Assembly (NCBI GenBank): GCA_910578965.1
Contig: CAJTSP010000078.1
Span: 1 to 12,280 of the forward strand
DNA: 12,280 nucleotides
Reading direction: 5' to 3'
DNA from: an uncultured Oscillospiraceae bacterium
GTDB lineage: Bacteria; Bacillota; Clostridia; Oscillospirales; Ruminococcaceae
In this document: positions 1 to 5,363 of the stretch, piece by piece
Position numbering within the stretch: position 1 is the stretch's first letter
Layout: each line of letters begins with the position of its first letter
Program-made: the position numbers and the translations under genes
Notes under the pieces: generated by a model
Seen by the model: the letters and a program-made list of their open reading frames with translations, nothing else
The model's database searches: none
What the model was told of the DNA's origin: nothing

Positions 1-387
1 GAAAAATGCCAGTTCAGCGCGCCGGAATACGGCTTCGGCTGGGTGCCCGGTTGGGGCGGCGTCCACCGGCTTGGCAAGCTGGTGGGGCCTGCCAAGGCAA
101 AAGAGATTCTTTTGCTGAAAAAAAAGATACGCGGCCCGGAGGCGCTCTCGCTGGGGCTTTTGAACGAGTTGGTGGAGGATGCAGAGCAGCTTATCCCCAA
201 GGCGCTGGAAATGGCCGAGGGGCTGGCGCAGCTCAACCCGCTCACCGTTACCTACACCAAGATGATCCTGAACGACTTTGACGTGCCCCCTTACGATTCG
301 ATGCTGCAGGGGCTTGCCAACGGGGTAACCTCCAAATCCCCCTATGCACAGGAGCAAATCAAGGCGTTTTTCAACAGAAAAAAGTAA
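1..387 (+). CDS. Enoyl-CoA hydratase/isomerase (crotonase family), C-terminal part
   Basis: Frame 1 is open from the first base to a TAA at 385-387, leaving 128 C-terminal residues; the start lies outside the window. The fragment opens with the crotonase pattern F-S-A-P-E followed by G-x-x-P-G-W-G-G and H-R-L. The Glu of 'APE' (fragment residue 9) is at the position of the second catalytic glutamate (Glu164 in rat enoyl-CoA hydratase). The family's usual A-x-E-I-L, E-A-x-x-x-G-L-x-N and late 'T-K' helix follow. Crotonases hydrate trans-2-enoyl-CoA to (S)-3-hydroxyacyl-CoA or shift double bonds; substrate cannot be read from this part. The other catalytic Glu and the oxyanion-hole residues are off-window. 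It ends 17 bases before the CoA-transferase start, so the two are very likely co-transcribed. Confidence 0.9.
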   Translation, partial: EKCQFSAPEYGFGWVPGWGGVHRLGKLVGPAKAKEILLLKKKIRGPEALSLGLLNELVEDAEQLIPKALEMAEGLAQLNPLTVTYTKMILNDFDVPPYDSMLQGLANGVTSKSPYAQEQIKAFFNRKK

Positions 388-404
388 AGGGAGGTTATTG
401 CAGT

Positions 405-1967
405 ATGAAGATCGTTTCTGCCGCCCAGGCGGCGAGCGCCGTTCCCAACGGGGCCACGGTGGCGGTAAGCGGTTCCTGCGCGGTCAGCGTATTGGCAGAC
501 CATGTGCTGGCGGCGCTGGAAAAAAGCTTCCTCGAAAAGGCCGAGCCCTGCGGCCTGACCGTCTTTCACCCGCAGGGGATGGGCGATAAGGACACCTGGG
601 GCATGAGCCGGTTCGCCCACAAGGGCATGTGCAAGCGGGTGATCGGCGGGCACTGGGGCATGAGCCCCAAGATGGGCCGGCTTGCCGTGGAGGAGGCTGT
701 GGAGGCCTACAATATGCCGCAGGGCGTTATGTCGCAGATGCTGCGCTCGATGGCGGCCCACGGCCCCGGCGTAATCACCAAGATCGGCCTGGATACCTTT
801 ATTGACCCGCGCCAGGAGGGCGGCAAGATGAACGCTTCGGCCAAGGAGGACCTGATCGAGCTGGTGGAAATCGGCGGCGAGGAATGGCTGCGATTTAAGC
901 CGGTCCCCATTGACGTTGCAATTATAAGGGGCACCTCGGCCGACGAGGACGGGTATATCAGCTTTGAGGAAGAGGTCCATTACGACGAGGCGGTGTCCAT
1001 GGCGGCAGCGGCCAAAAACAACGGCGGCATCGTTATCTGCCAGGTAAAATACCTGGTCAAAAACGGATGTATGGAGCTGTCCAAGGTGCGGGTACCGGGG
1101 TATCTGGTAGACTATGTGGTGGTGGACCCGGAGCAAAAGCAATCTCACGATTATTTTTACCGCCCTGCCTATTGCGGCGCCTCGGTGGAGCCGGTAACCC
1201 TCAAATGGCCCAGCAATGCGCTGGACGAGCGCAAGTTTATCGCGCGGCGCCAAGCCATGGAGCTCCGTCCCGGCATGCTGGTCAATATCGGGGTGGGGGT
1301 TTCCAACGGGGTACCGGTTATCCTGGCCGAGGAGGGCTGCTGGGATCAGATTACCCTGTCCCTGGAGCAGGGGCAGTCCGGCGGTATCCCGGTTATGGGC
1401 CTGGACGCGGGCGTTATGCTCAACCCCCGGGTCATTGTGGAGCAGCCGGTACAGCACGATATGTACCACGGCGGCATCCTGGACGCCACCTGCCTCTCGG
1501 CGGCCGAAACCGATTTTTACGGCAATGTCAATGTAAGCAAGCTGGGCAAAAGCGTTACCGGGTGCGGCGGCTTTATTGATATTTCGCAGGAGACCAAGCG
1601 GATCGTTTTTGGCGGTACCCTGTGCGCCAAAAGCAAGGTCAAAATCGAGGGCGGAAAGGTCACCGTGCTGGAGCAGGGAACCATCCGCAAGTTTGTCAAC
1701 AAGGTGCAGCAGGTTACCTTCAGCGGCAGGCGGGCGGTTGCGGCCGGCAAAAAGGTCGTGTTTATTACCGAGCGCTGCGTGTTTGAGCTGCGAAAGGGCG
1801 GCCTGACCCTTGTGGAGATTGCTCCGGGTATCGACTTAGAAAAGGATATCCTTGCCCAGATGGACTATAAGCCCCTCATCTCGCCTGACCTCAAAGAGAT
1901 GCCGGCCGAGCTGTTTTCCGACGGGCCCATGGGCCTTAAGGAAATTTGGGCGCGGGCGGACGCGTAA
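405..1967 (+). CDS. Family I acyl-CoA:carboxylate CoA-transferase (propionate CoA-transferase/YdiF-like)
   Basis: 520 residues, the usual length of single-chain family I CoA-transferases, which fuse alpha and beta halves and move CoA between an acyl-CoA and a free acid such as acetate through a glutamyl-CoA thioester. The N-half starts with the usual 'SAAQAASAVPNGATVAVSG' stretch and contains E-E-V-H-Y-D-E. The C-half begins near residue 280 (A-R-R-x-A-M-E-L-R-P-G, then N-I-G-V-G-x-x-N-G-V-P). The catalytic glutamate is E321 in S-L-E-Q-G-Q-S-G-G. Other family marks are 'FYGNVNVSKLG', the G-C-G-G-F-I-D-I-S-Q turn and V-F-G-G-T. A Shine-Dalgarno AAAGGGAGG (386-394) overlaps the upstream stop codon, 10 bases from the ATG. 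Among named relatives propionate CoA-transferase fits best, but the acyl substrate is not determined. Confidence 0.92.
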   Translation: MKIVSAAQAASAVPNGATVAVSGSCAVSVLADHVLAALEKSFLEKAEPCGLTVFHPQGMGDKDTWGMSRFAHKGMCKRVIGGHWGMSPKMGRLAVEEAVEAYNMPQGVMSQMLRSMAAHGPGVITKIGLDTFIDPRQEGGKMNASAKEDLIELVEIGGEEWLRFKPVPIDVAIIRGTSADEDGYISFEEEVHYDEAVSMAAAAKNNGGIVICQVKYLVKNGCMELSKVRVPGYLVDYVVVDPEQKQSHDYFYRPAYCGASVEPVTLKWPSNALDERKFIARRQAMELRPGMLVNIGVGVSNGVPVILAEEGCWDQITLSLEQGQSGGIPVMGLDAGVMLNPRVIVEQPVQHDMYHGGILDATCLSAAETDFYGNVNVSKLGKSVTGCGGFIDISQETKRIVFGGTLCAKSKVKIEGGKVTVLEQGTIRKFVNKVQQVTFSGRRAVAAGKKVVFITERCVFELRKGGLTLVEIAPGIDLEKDILAQMDYKPLISPDLKEMPAELFSDGPMGLKEIWARADA

Positions 1968-2006
1968 AAAACCAACGGCCGCCCGCGCGTGAGAAAGGAG
2001 CAGGCA

Positions 2007-2555
2007 ATGATCGAGACCGCAGTGCAGCATACCCGGGATACCTGTATGAGGCTGGCGCTGGTGCAGGATAGGTGCTTTGCCCATGCCCGCCGGGCAGTGC
2101 GGGTTGTCCTGGCCGCAATCCCGGCCGCAGGCGGCTTTTTTGCCGGGCTGGACACCACGCCGGGGGTGCTTTTGCTCGTTTTGGCCGTTATGTTCTATTA
2201 TTTTACGGCGTCCATGTACGAGCAGGACGGCGAGCGCGCGTTCCGGGCAATCCCAAAGGCCATTTGCGAGGTGACCTACCGCTTTGGGCCGGGAGGCTTT
2301 ACGGTAAACACCGGCGGCGAGGAGCGTGAGGTGCCCTATGGCGATTTGTACGCGCTGGTCTGCGACGGGGAGTATTTTTACCTGTTCATCAACCCGCAGC
2401 AGGCCTATATGATGAGGGCGGCCAGCGGGGACGAGCAAGCGTTCCGCAGCCTGCTGAGCAAAAAAACCGGTAAAAAGTGGCGCTCTGTACAGGTAAGGGA
2501 GGGCTTTATCCAGTCGATGAGGAAACGGATGCGCGCGGGCCAAAGCGGGGGCTGA
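2007..2555 (+). CDS. YcxB-like small membrane protein
   Basis: 182 residues. I chose ATG 2007 because AAAGGAG lies 6-7 bases upstream; an in-frame GTG at 1989 would place that Shine-Dalgarno inside the coding region. Two hydrophobic segments (about residues 30-47 and 51-70) suggest a membrane hairpin. The cytosolic C-terminal half follows the YcxB-like pattern: a Y-R-F-G-x-x-G-F-T-V strand, V-P-Y-G-D-L, then E-Y-F-Y-L-F-I-N-P-Q-Q-A-Y, and F-R-S-L-L near the end. The biochemical role of this family is unknown. The gene lies 39 bases after the CoA-transferase and 113 bases before three MaoC-like genes, so it appears to be an operon member, although no functional link to acyl-CoA chemistry is known to me. 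The tail is basic (R-K-R-M-R). Confidence 0.75.
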   Translation: MIETAVQHTRDTCMRLALVQDRCFAHARRAVRVVLAAIPAAGGFFAGLDTTPGVLLLVLAVMFYYFTASMYEQDGERAFRAIPKAICEVTYRFGPGGFTVNTGGEEREVPYGDLYALVCDGEYFYLFINPQQAYMMRAASGDEQAFRSLLSKKTGKKWRSVQVREGFIQSMRKRMRAGQSGG

Positions 2556-2668
2556 CCGGCCGTCCGGCCGGAATCCAGGCCCGGCGGCGCCTGCCAGGGG
2601 GTCGGTTGCCCGGGCCGGCGGCCGCCCGCAAAGGGATACCGGGCCAACAAAAAAGGAGAAATGCGGAT
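2556..2668 (+). other. GC-rich, hairpin-prone intra-operon spacer
   Basis: The only sizeable gap inside the first operon. It contains C-C-G-G palindromic runs (around 2556-2571) and a 7-bp pairing between GGCCCGG at 2578-2584 and CCGGGCC at 2610-2616. An A-rich stretch with AGGAG (2654-2658) follows, 10 bases before the next ATG. There is no T-tract, so a processing, stability or translation-control hairpin is more likely than a terminator. I see no promoter in it. Confidence 0.4.
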
Positions 2669-3100
2669 ATGTTTGAACTTAAGGAAAAAGAAAAAACGGT
2701 GGAAACGGTGCCGCTCGGCGCAAAGGCGTATTTTTCCAAAACGATCACTGAGGGGGACATTGCCCTTTTTGCCGGGATCACCGGGGATTTTGCCCCTTTG
2801 AGCGTCAACCGGGAATTTGCCGAGCATACCTCTTTTGGCAGCCCGACAGCGCAGACCATGCTCATCGCCACCCTGACCTGGCCGGTCAGCACCGAGCTGG
2901 TTTCGCCGGGGGCGGTCACCATTACACAGGAGGGCCGGTTTTTGCGCCCAGTATATGTGGGGGACACCATAACGGTGGTGGGGGAGGTTACCGAAAAGAT
3001 CCTGGAAAAAAAGATCGTGATCGTAAAAACCACCTGCTATAACCAAAGGGACGAGATCGTGATGGACGGCTCTGCGGTTGAGCTGATGCGTGTCAGGTAA
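2669..3100 (+). CDS. MaoC-like hot-dog protein, paralog 1 (dyad His replaced by Ser)
   Basis: 143 residues. ATG 2669 is set by AGGAG at 2654-2658; the frame is open further upstream, but that stretch is GC-rich spacer without protein-like sequence. The fold signature is A-Y-F-S-K-T-I-T-E-G-D-I-A-L-F-A-G, then G-D-F-A-P-L-S-V-N. In (R)-specific enoyl-CoA hydratases of the PhaJ type the motif is D-x-N-P-L-H, with Asp and His catalytic. Here D40 is kept but the His position is S45. The usual 'HGML' is altered too (A-Q-T-M-L, residues 61-65). The C-terminal strand has C-Y-N-Q-R-D-E-I-V-M-D-G, shared with the next gene. It is probably a hot-dog subunit with weak or no hydratase activity alone, perhaps a partner of the third paralog. 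The fold assignment is firm; the activity is inferred. Confidence 0.85.
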   Translation: MFELKEKEKTVETVPLGAKAYFSKTITEGDIALFAGITGDFAPLSVNREFAEHTSFGSPTAQTMLIATLTWPVSTELVSPGAVTITQEGRFLRPVYVGDTITVVGEVTEKILEKKIVIVKTTCYNQRDEIVMDGSAVELMRVR

Positions 3101-3114
3101 GGGAGGCAAACGTT

Positions 3115-3561
3115 ATGTCAAAGATGCAGTTCCGCCAGATTGGGCCGGACGGGCTTGCGCCGGGCCGCTCCGCACTTTTTTCCAAAACCCTGAGCGATAC
3201 CGACGCAATGCTCTATGCCGGCATCAGCGGGGAAATGACCCCGCTGTGCCTAAACGAGACCTTTGCCCAAAAGACGCCCCTTAAAACCCGCACCGTCCAC
3301 CCTATGCTTGTGGCTGCGCTCACGGGTGGCGCCATCCTGCGCCTACTGCCTCCCGCTGTGCAAACCGTGTCCAGGGAGTTCCGGTTTCCCGCGCCGGTGT
3401 TTGCCGGCGATACGGTAACTGCCCGCGCGCAGATTGTTTCGGCCGACCCCGAAACCCGGCAGGTTGAGTTGGAGGTTGCCTGCTACAACCAGCGCGAGGA
3501 GCTGGTGCTGGAGGGCAGATGTACAGAAATCCTTGTAACCGGCGAAGGAATGGGGGATTAA
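3115..3561 (+). CDS. MaoC-like hot-dog protein, paralog 2 (dyad changed to Glu/Cys)
   Basis: 148 residues, starting 14 bases after paralog 1, with GGGAGG at 3101-3106 and an 8-base spacing. It aligns with paralogs 1 and 3 without gaps over the first 70 residues: A-L-F-S-K-T-L-S-D-T-D-A-M-L-Y-A-G-I-S-G-E-M-T-P-L-C-L-N. Both dyad positions differ from active hydratases, E40 for Asp and C45 for His. Position 62 keeps a His (V-H-P-M-L) but the following Gly is Pro. C-Y-N-Q-R-E-E-L-V-L-E-G near the C terminus matches paralog 1, so these two are probably closest to each other. Possible roles are a non-catalytic partner in a heteromer, an acyl-CoA binding protein, or a shifted chemistry. Glu is used by some hot-dog thioesterases, but I have no direct support for thioesterase activity. 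Confidence 0.85.
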   Translation: MSKMQFRQIGPDGLAPGRSALFSKTLSDTDAMLYAGISGEMTPLCLNETFAQKTPLKTRTVHPMLVAALTGGAILRLLPPAVQTVSREFRFPAPVFAGDTVTARAQIVSADPETRQVELEVACYNQREELVLEGRCTEILVTGEGMGD

Positions 3562-3564
3562 AGG

Positions 3565-4023
3565 ATGGACAAAAACAGCGTTTTAATAAAAAGCATAGAG
3601 GATATTGCCGTAGGGGAAAGCGCCTACTTTGCCAAAACCGTTACCGAGGCGGACGTAATGATGTTTGCGCAGATATCGGGCGACTATGCGCCGCATCATG
3701 TAAACAAGGAGTTTGGCGATACCACCATGTTCCGCTCCCGTATTGCACATGGGATGCTTACGGCCGGGCTGATCGGCCCGGTGCTCACGGCCCTGTGCGG
3801 CGCCGCCTCCCACACCGCTTCGCAGCAGGTGCGTTTTAAAACCGCCGTGTTGCTTAACGACACCGTCACGGTAAAGGGCACGGTCACTGCGGTGAATCCG
3901 CAGAGCAGGGAGGTGTCGGTTGAGGTGGTGTGTACAAAACAGAACACCGGGCCAAACGACCGCCCGGTCATCCTGGGCAGTTTTGTGCAGTCGATGGACG
4001 TGGCGCTTACGGGCCTACAATAA
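3565..4023 (+). CDS. MaoC-like (R)-specific enoyl-CoA hydratase, paralog 3 (intact Asp/His dyad)
   Basis: 152 residues, beginning 3 bases after paralog 2, so translation is probably coupled; a GGGGGA run about 7 bases upstream may serve as ribosome site. The motif A-Q-I-S-G-D-Y-A-P-H-H-V-N carries D40 and H45, spaced as in PhaJ-type hydratases, and A-H-G-M-L (61-65) is intact. This family adds water to trans-2-enoyl-CoA to give (R)-3-hydroxyacyl-CoA, or the reverse. A C-terminal insertion (N-T-G-P-N-D-R-P) distinguishes it from the other two. It is the last gene of the operon, and the only one of the three that looks catalytically competent alone. It may supply the active site to a mixed complex with paralogs 1 and 2. 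Chain length and substrate are unknown. Confidence 0.9.
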   Translation: MDKNSVLIKSIEDIAVGESAYFAKTVTEADVMMFAQISGDYAPHHVNKEFGDTTMFRSRIAHGMLTAGLIGPVLTALCGAASHTASQQVRFKTAVLLNDTVTVKGTVTAVNPQSREVSVEVVCTKQNTGPNDRPVILGSFVQSMDVALTGLQ

Positions 4024-4045
4024 GCCGGCCGGGATAAAATTATTT

Positions 4046-4087
4046 GCAGCGCGGCAAACAGGGCGTCCTGCCCGTTTGCCGCGCTGC
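4046..4087. terminator. Long perfect hairpin between convergent genes
   Basis: GCAGCGCGGCAAAC (4046-4059) pairs perfectly over 14 bp with 4074-4087, and GGGC/GCCC inside extends the stem past a bulge. It starts 22 bases after the MaoC operon stop and lies between that operon (+) and comF (-). Neither side has a clean T-tract: AAATAATTTTAT follows on the - strand, and GCGGTTTGG on the + strand. It is best read as a bidirectional terminator or 3'-end stabiliser. A second short stem (GCCCCC 4115-4120 / GGGGGC 4125-4130) sits between it and the comF stop. Confidence 0.6.
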
Positions 4088-4158
4088 GCGGTTTGGCCGG
4101 TTTGGGGGTGTGCGGCCCCCATGCGGGGGCGCGCTCGGCCGGCAGAGGGTGCGGGCGC

Positions 4159-4929
4159 TCAGGGTTCGGCGCCCGGCGGAGGGGTAGCCGCAAGGCAAAC
4201 GGCGAATACCTCGGCCGCGCCCGCCTTGCTCAGCGCCGCCGCGCAGGCCGACAGGGTCGCCCCGGTGGTAACGACATCGTCTACCAGTAAAACCCGGCTA
4301 TTCTCGGCAAGCCGGCCGGGCCGCACCGCAAACGCGTCGGTAAGGCTGCAAAGCCTCCCGGCCCGGCTGAGCGATTCCTGCCGGGGCGTTTGGCGCGCTT
4401 TGTACAGCGCATTGGCAGCCAGCGGAAGGCCAAGCGCCGAGGCAAGCTCCTTTGCCAGCAGCCCGGGCGGGTTGTAGGGCCGTTTGCCGCTGGACGGTAC
4501 CGGGATAATGCAGTCGTATTCCAGTGCGGCGGGCGGGCGGCCGCCGGCAGACGGCGCCCATACCCCGTTCTGGCGGCGGCACCCAAAGATTTGCTCGGCC
4601 ATGGCGGCCCCTAACTGCGGGCCGTAGCAGGCCCGCGCCCCGGATTTCATCCGCAGCACCGCGCCCTGCACCACACCCTGGTAGCTGTAGGCTGCCGCTC
4701 CGCCCGAGAGCCCGGCCAGCAGGTGGTCGCCCTCAGCCAGCCTGGGCACTGCGTGCCGCAGTGCCCGCTCGGACGTTTCGCAGGCGGGGCAGGCCGTAAG
4801 CTGCCCCAGCACCTCGTCGCAAAAAGGGCAGCGGCGAGGGTAGAGCAGCCCGAGCGCGGCCCGACCCCACCGGGCAATGCGTGCGTCTATGGCTGGGGCG
4901 GAGGTGTGCGGCCGGCAGTGCGGGTTCAT
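4159..4929 (-). CDS. comF: ComF-family phosphoribosyltransferase-like protein
   Basis: 256 residues. A zinc-ribbon-like N-terminal part has C34-P-F-C37 and C47-P-A-C50, and a type I phosphoribosyltransferase domain follows. Family marks are D-C-I-I-P-V-P (139-145), R-P-Y-N-P-P-G-L-L-A-K (ComF 'R-G-F-N-Q' type motif, near 150-160), R-Q-T-P-R-Q-E-S-L-S-R-A-G-R, and the PRPP loop V-L-L-V-D-D-V-V-T-T-G-A-T (213-225). ComF proteins are tied to DNA uptake in competent bacteria and are common across Firmicutes; their exact chemistry is not settled. The start is supported by AAGGAGG 8 bases upstream (complement of 4938-4944) and a strong promoter at 4983-5011. The gene stands alone, convergent with the acyl-CoA operon, with no other competence gene in the window. 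The Pro-rich tail (T-P-P-P-G) is unremarkable. Confidence 0.9.
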   Translation of the reverse strand: MNPHCRPHTSAPAIDARIARWGRAALGLLYPRRCPFCDEVLGQLTACPACETSERALRHAVPRLAEGDHLLAGLSGGAAAYSYQGVVQGAVLRMKSGARACYGPQLGAAMAEQIFGCRRQNGVWAPSAGGRPPAALEYDCIIPVPSSGKRPYNPPGLLAKELASALGLPLAANALYKARQTPRQESLSRAGRLCSLTDAFAVRPGRLAENSRVLLVDDVVTTGATLSACAAALSKAGAAEVFAVCLAATPPPGAEP

Positions 4930-4982
4930 CCCTGGGGCCTCCTTTTTTGCCGCTTTGCGGCGGCGGTTTTGAATTTAGGCTC

Positions 4983-5011
4983 ATCATAGCATGCTTTTTG
5001 GGCCTGTGCAA
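4983..5011 (-). promoter_or_regulatory. Sigma-A-type promoter of comF
   Basis: Read on the - strand: TTGCAC (complement of 5006-5011), 17-base spacer, TATGAT (complement of 4983-4988), with an extended -10 TGC immediately before it. Transcription should start near 4976, giving a leader of about 47 bases with the AAGGAGG site. Spacing and elements are close to consensus. Confidence 0.75.
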
Positions 5012-5195
5012 GACGGGGGGCAGAGCCCCTTTGGCGTATGGCGATTAGGGCCCAAAACAAAAAATCCGCAAAACAGAGTTTTTGGGCCAAACGCCTTGCC
5101 CCTTAAGCGTCGGTATGCGCCCGGATGTGCCTTCTGGGGGCGCGCCGCTGCGCCAAAGGCGCTGCGGGCGGCACTGTATGCCGTGTTCGCTCCAT
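5012..5195. repeat. Unexplained palindromic intergenic block
   Basis: No convincing gene lies between the comF and Gfo/Idh promoters. GGCCCAAAA (5049-5057) pairs with TTTTGGGCC (5080-5088), and the stem extends through GGCG (5040-5043) / CGCC (5092-5095) past a small internal loop. TTTTTGGGCC occurs twice, at 4995-5004 (in the comF promoter spacer) and 5079-5088, so either copy could pair with 5049-5057. A small GGGGC-AGA-GCCCC stem lies at about 5016-5028. The rest (5100-5195) is GC-rich with no structure I can name. It could be an intergenic repeat family or a small structured RNA. Confidence 0.35.
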
Positions 5196-5225
5196 TTGAC
5201 ACCGCGCGCAGGGTTGGTGTATGAT
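5196..5225 (+). promoter_or_regulatory. Sigma-A-type promoter upstream of the Gfo/Idh gene
   Basis: TTGACA (5196-5201, perfect -35), 18-base spacer, TATGAT (5220-5225). The start point should be near 5232, giving a leader of about 130 nt before the ATG at 5364. It faces away from the comF promoter. Confidence 0.75.
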
Positions 5226-5253
5226 GGCTTTGGATACGTCTAAAGGCCGGCGG

Positions 5254-5282
5254 GCCGGGGCGAACCTGCCGCCCGGCTTTTT
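5254..5282 (+). terminator. Intrinsic terminator-like hairpin in the Gfo/Idh leader
   Basis: GCCGGG-g-CG (5254-5262) pairs with CG-CCCGGC (5270-5277) around a 7-base loop, followed directly by TTTTT (5278-5282). It lies about 25-50 nt after the predicted start point, so a transcript would either stop at about 50 nt or read through into the gene. That suggests leader control or a very short RNA. An upstream GGCC-GGCG-GGCC stem (5245-5256) would overlap the left arm. Confidence 0.55.
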
Positions 5283-5294
5283 ATCGCGTCGTAA

Positions 5295-5335
5295 AAAGGG
5301 CGGCAGCCTCCCCAAAAGGGCGGGCGCCGCCCTTT
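5295..5335 (+). promoter_or_regulatory. Perfect 10-bp leader stem-loop before the Gfo/Idh ribosome site
   Basis: AAAGGGCGGC (5295-5304) pairs exactly with GCCGCCCTTT (5326-5335); the loop is 21 bases. The stem ends 12 bases before the ribosome site AAAGGAGG (5348-5355). There is no T-tract, so it is not a terminator. GGGCGGC in its left arm is also complementary to GCCGCCC at 5268-5274 in the preceding hairpin, so the two structures can compete. Confidence 0.5.
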
Positions 5336-5363
5336 AAGGGATTGTGTAAAGGAGGAAAAGAGG

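Noticed and set aside
6..281. Frameshifted or second gene at the left edge
   Set aside because: Frame 1 gives a continuous crotonase C-terminus from base 1; the overlapping frame starting at 6 has no homologous features.
342..1469. Long open frame (375 codons) on the - strand
   Set aside because: It is antisense to the well-supported CoA-transferase, has His/Arg/Leu-rich low-quality sequence, no ribosome site and no recognisable motif; long antisense frames are common in GC-rich genes.
2477..2668. Upstream extension of the first MaoC-like frame
   Set aside because: It overlaps the YcxB-like gene and the GC-rich spacer; the ribosome site at 2654-2658 and the family N-terminus both point to ATG 2669.
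4984..5202. Small - strand open frame (72 codons) upstream of comF
   Set aside because: It covers both the comF promoter and the palindromic block, has no ribosome site I can see and no family resemblance; non-coding explanations fit better, though a repeat-encoded peptide cannot be excluded.
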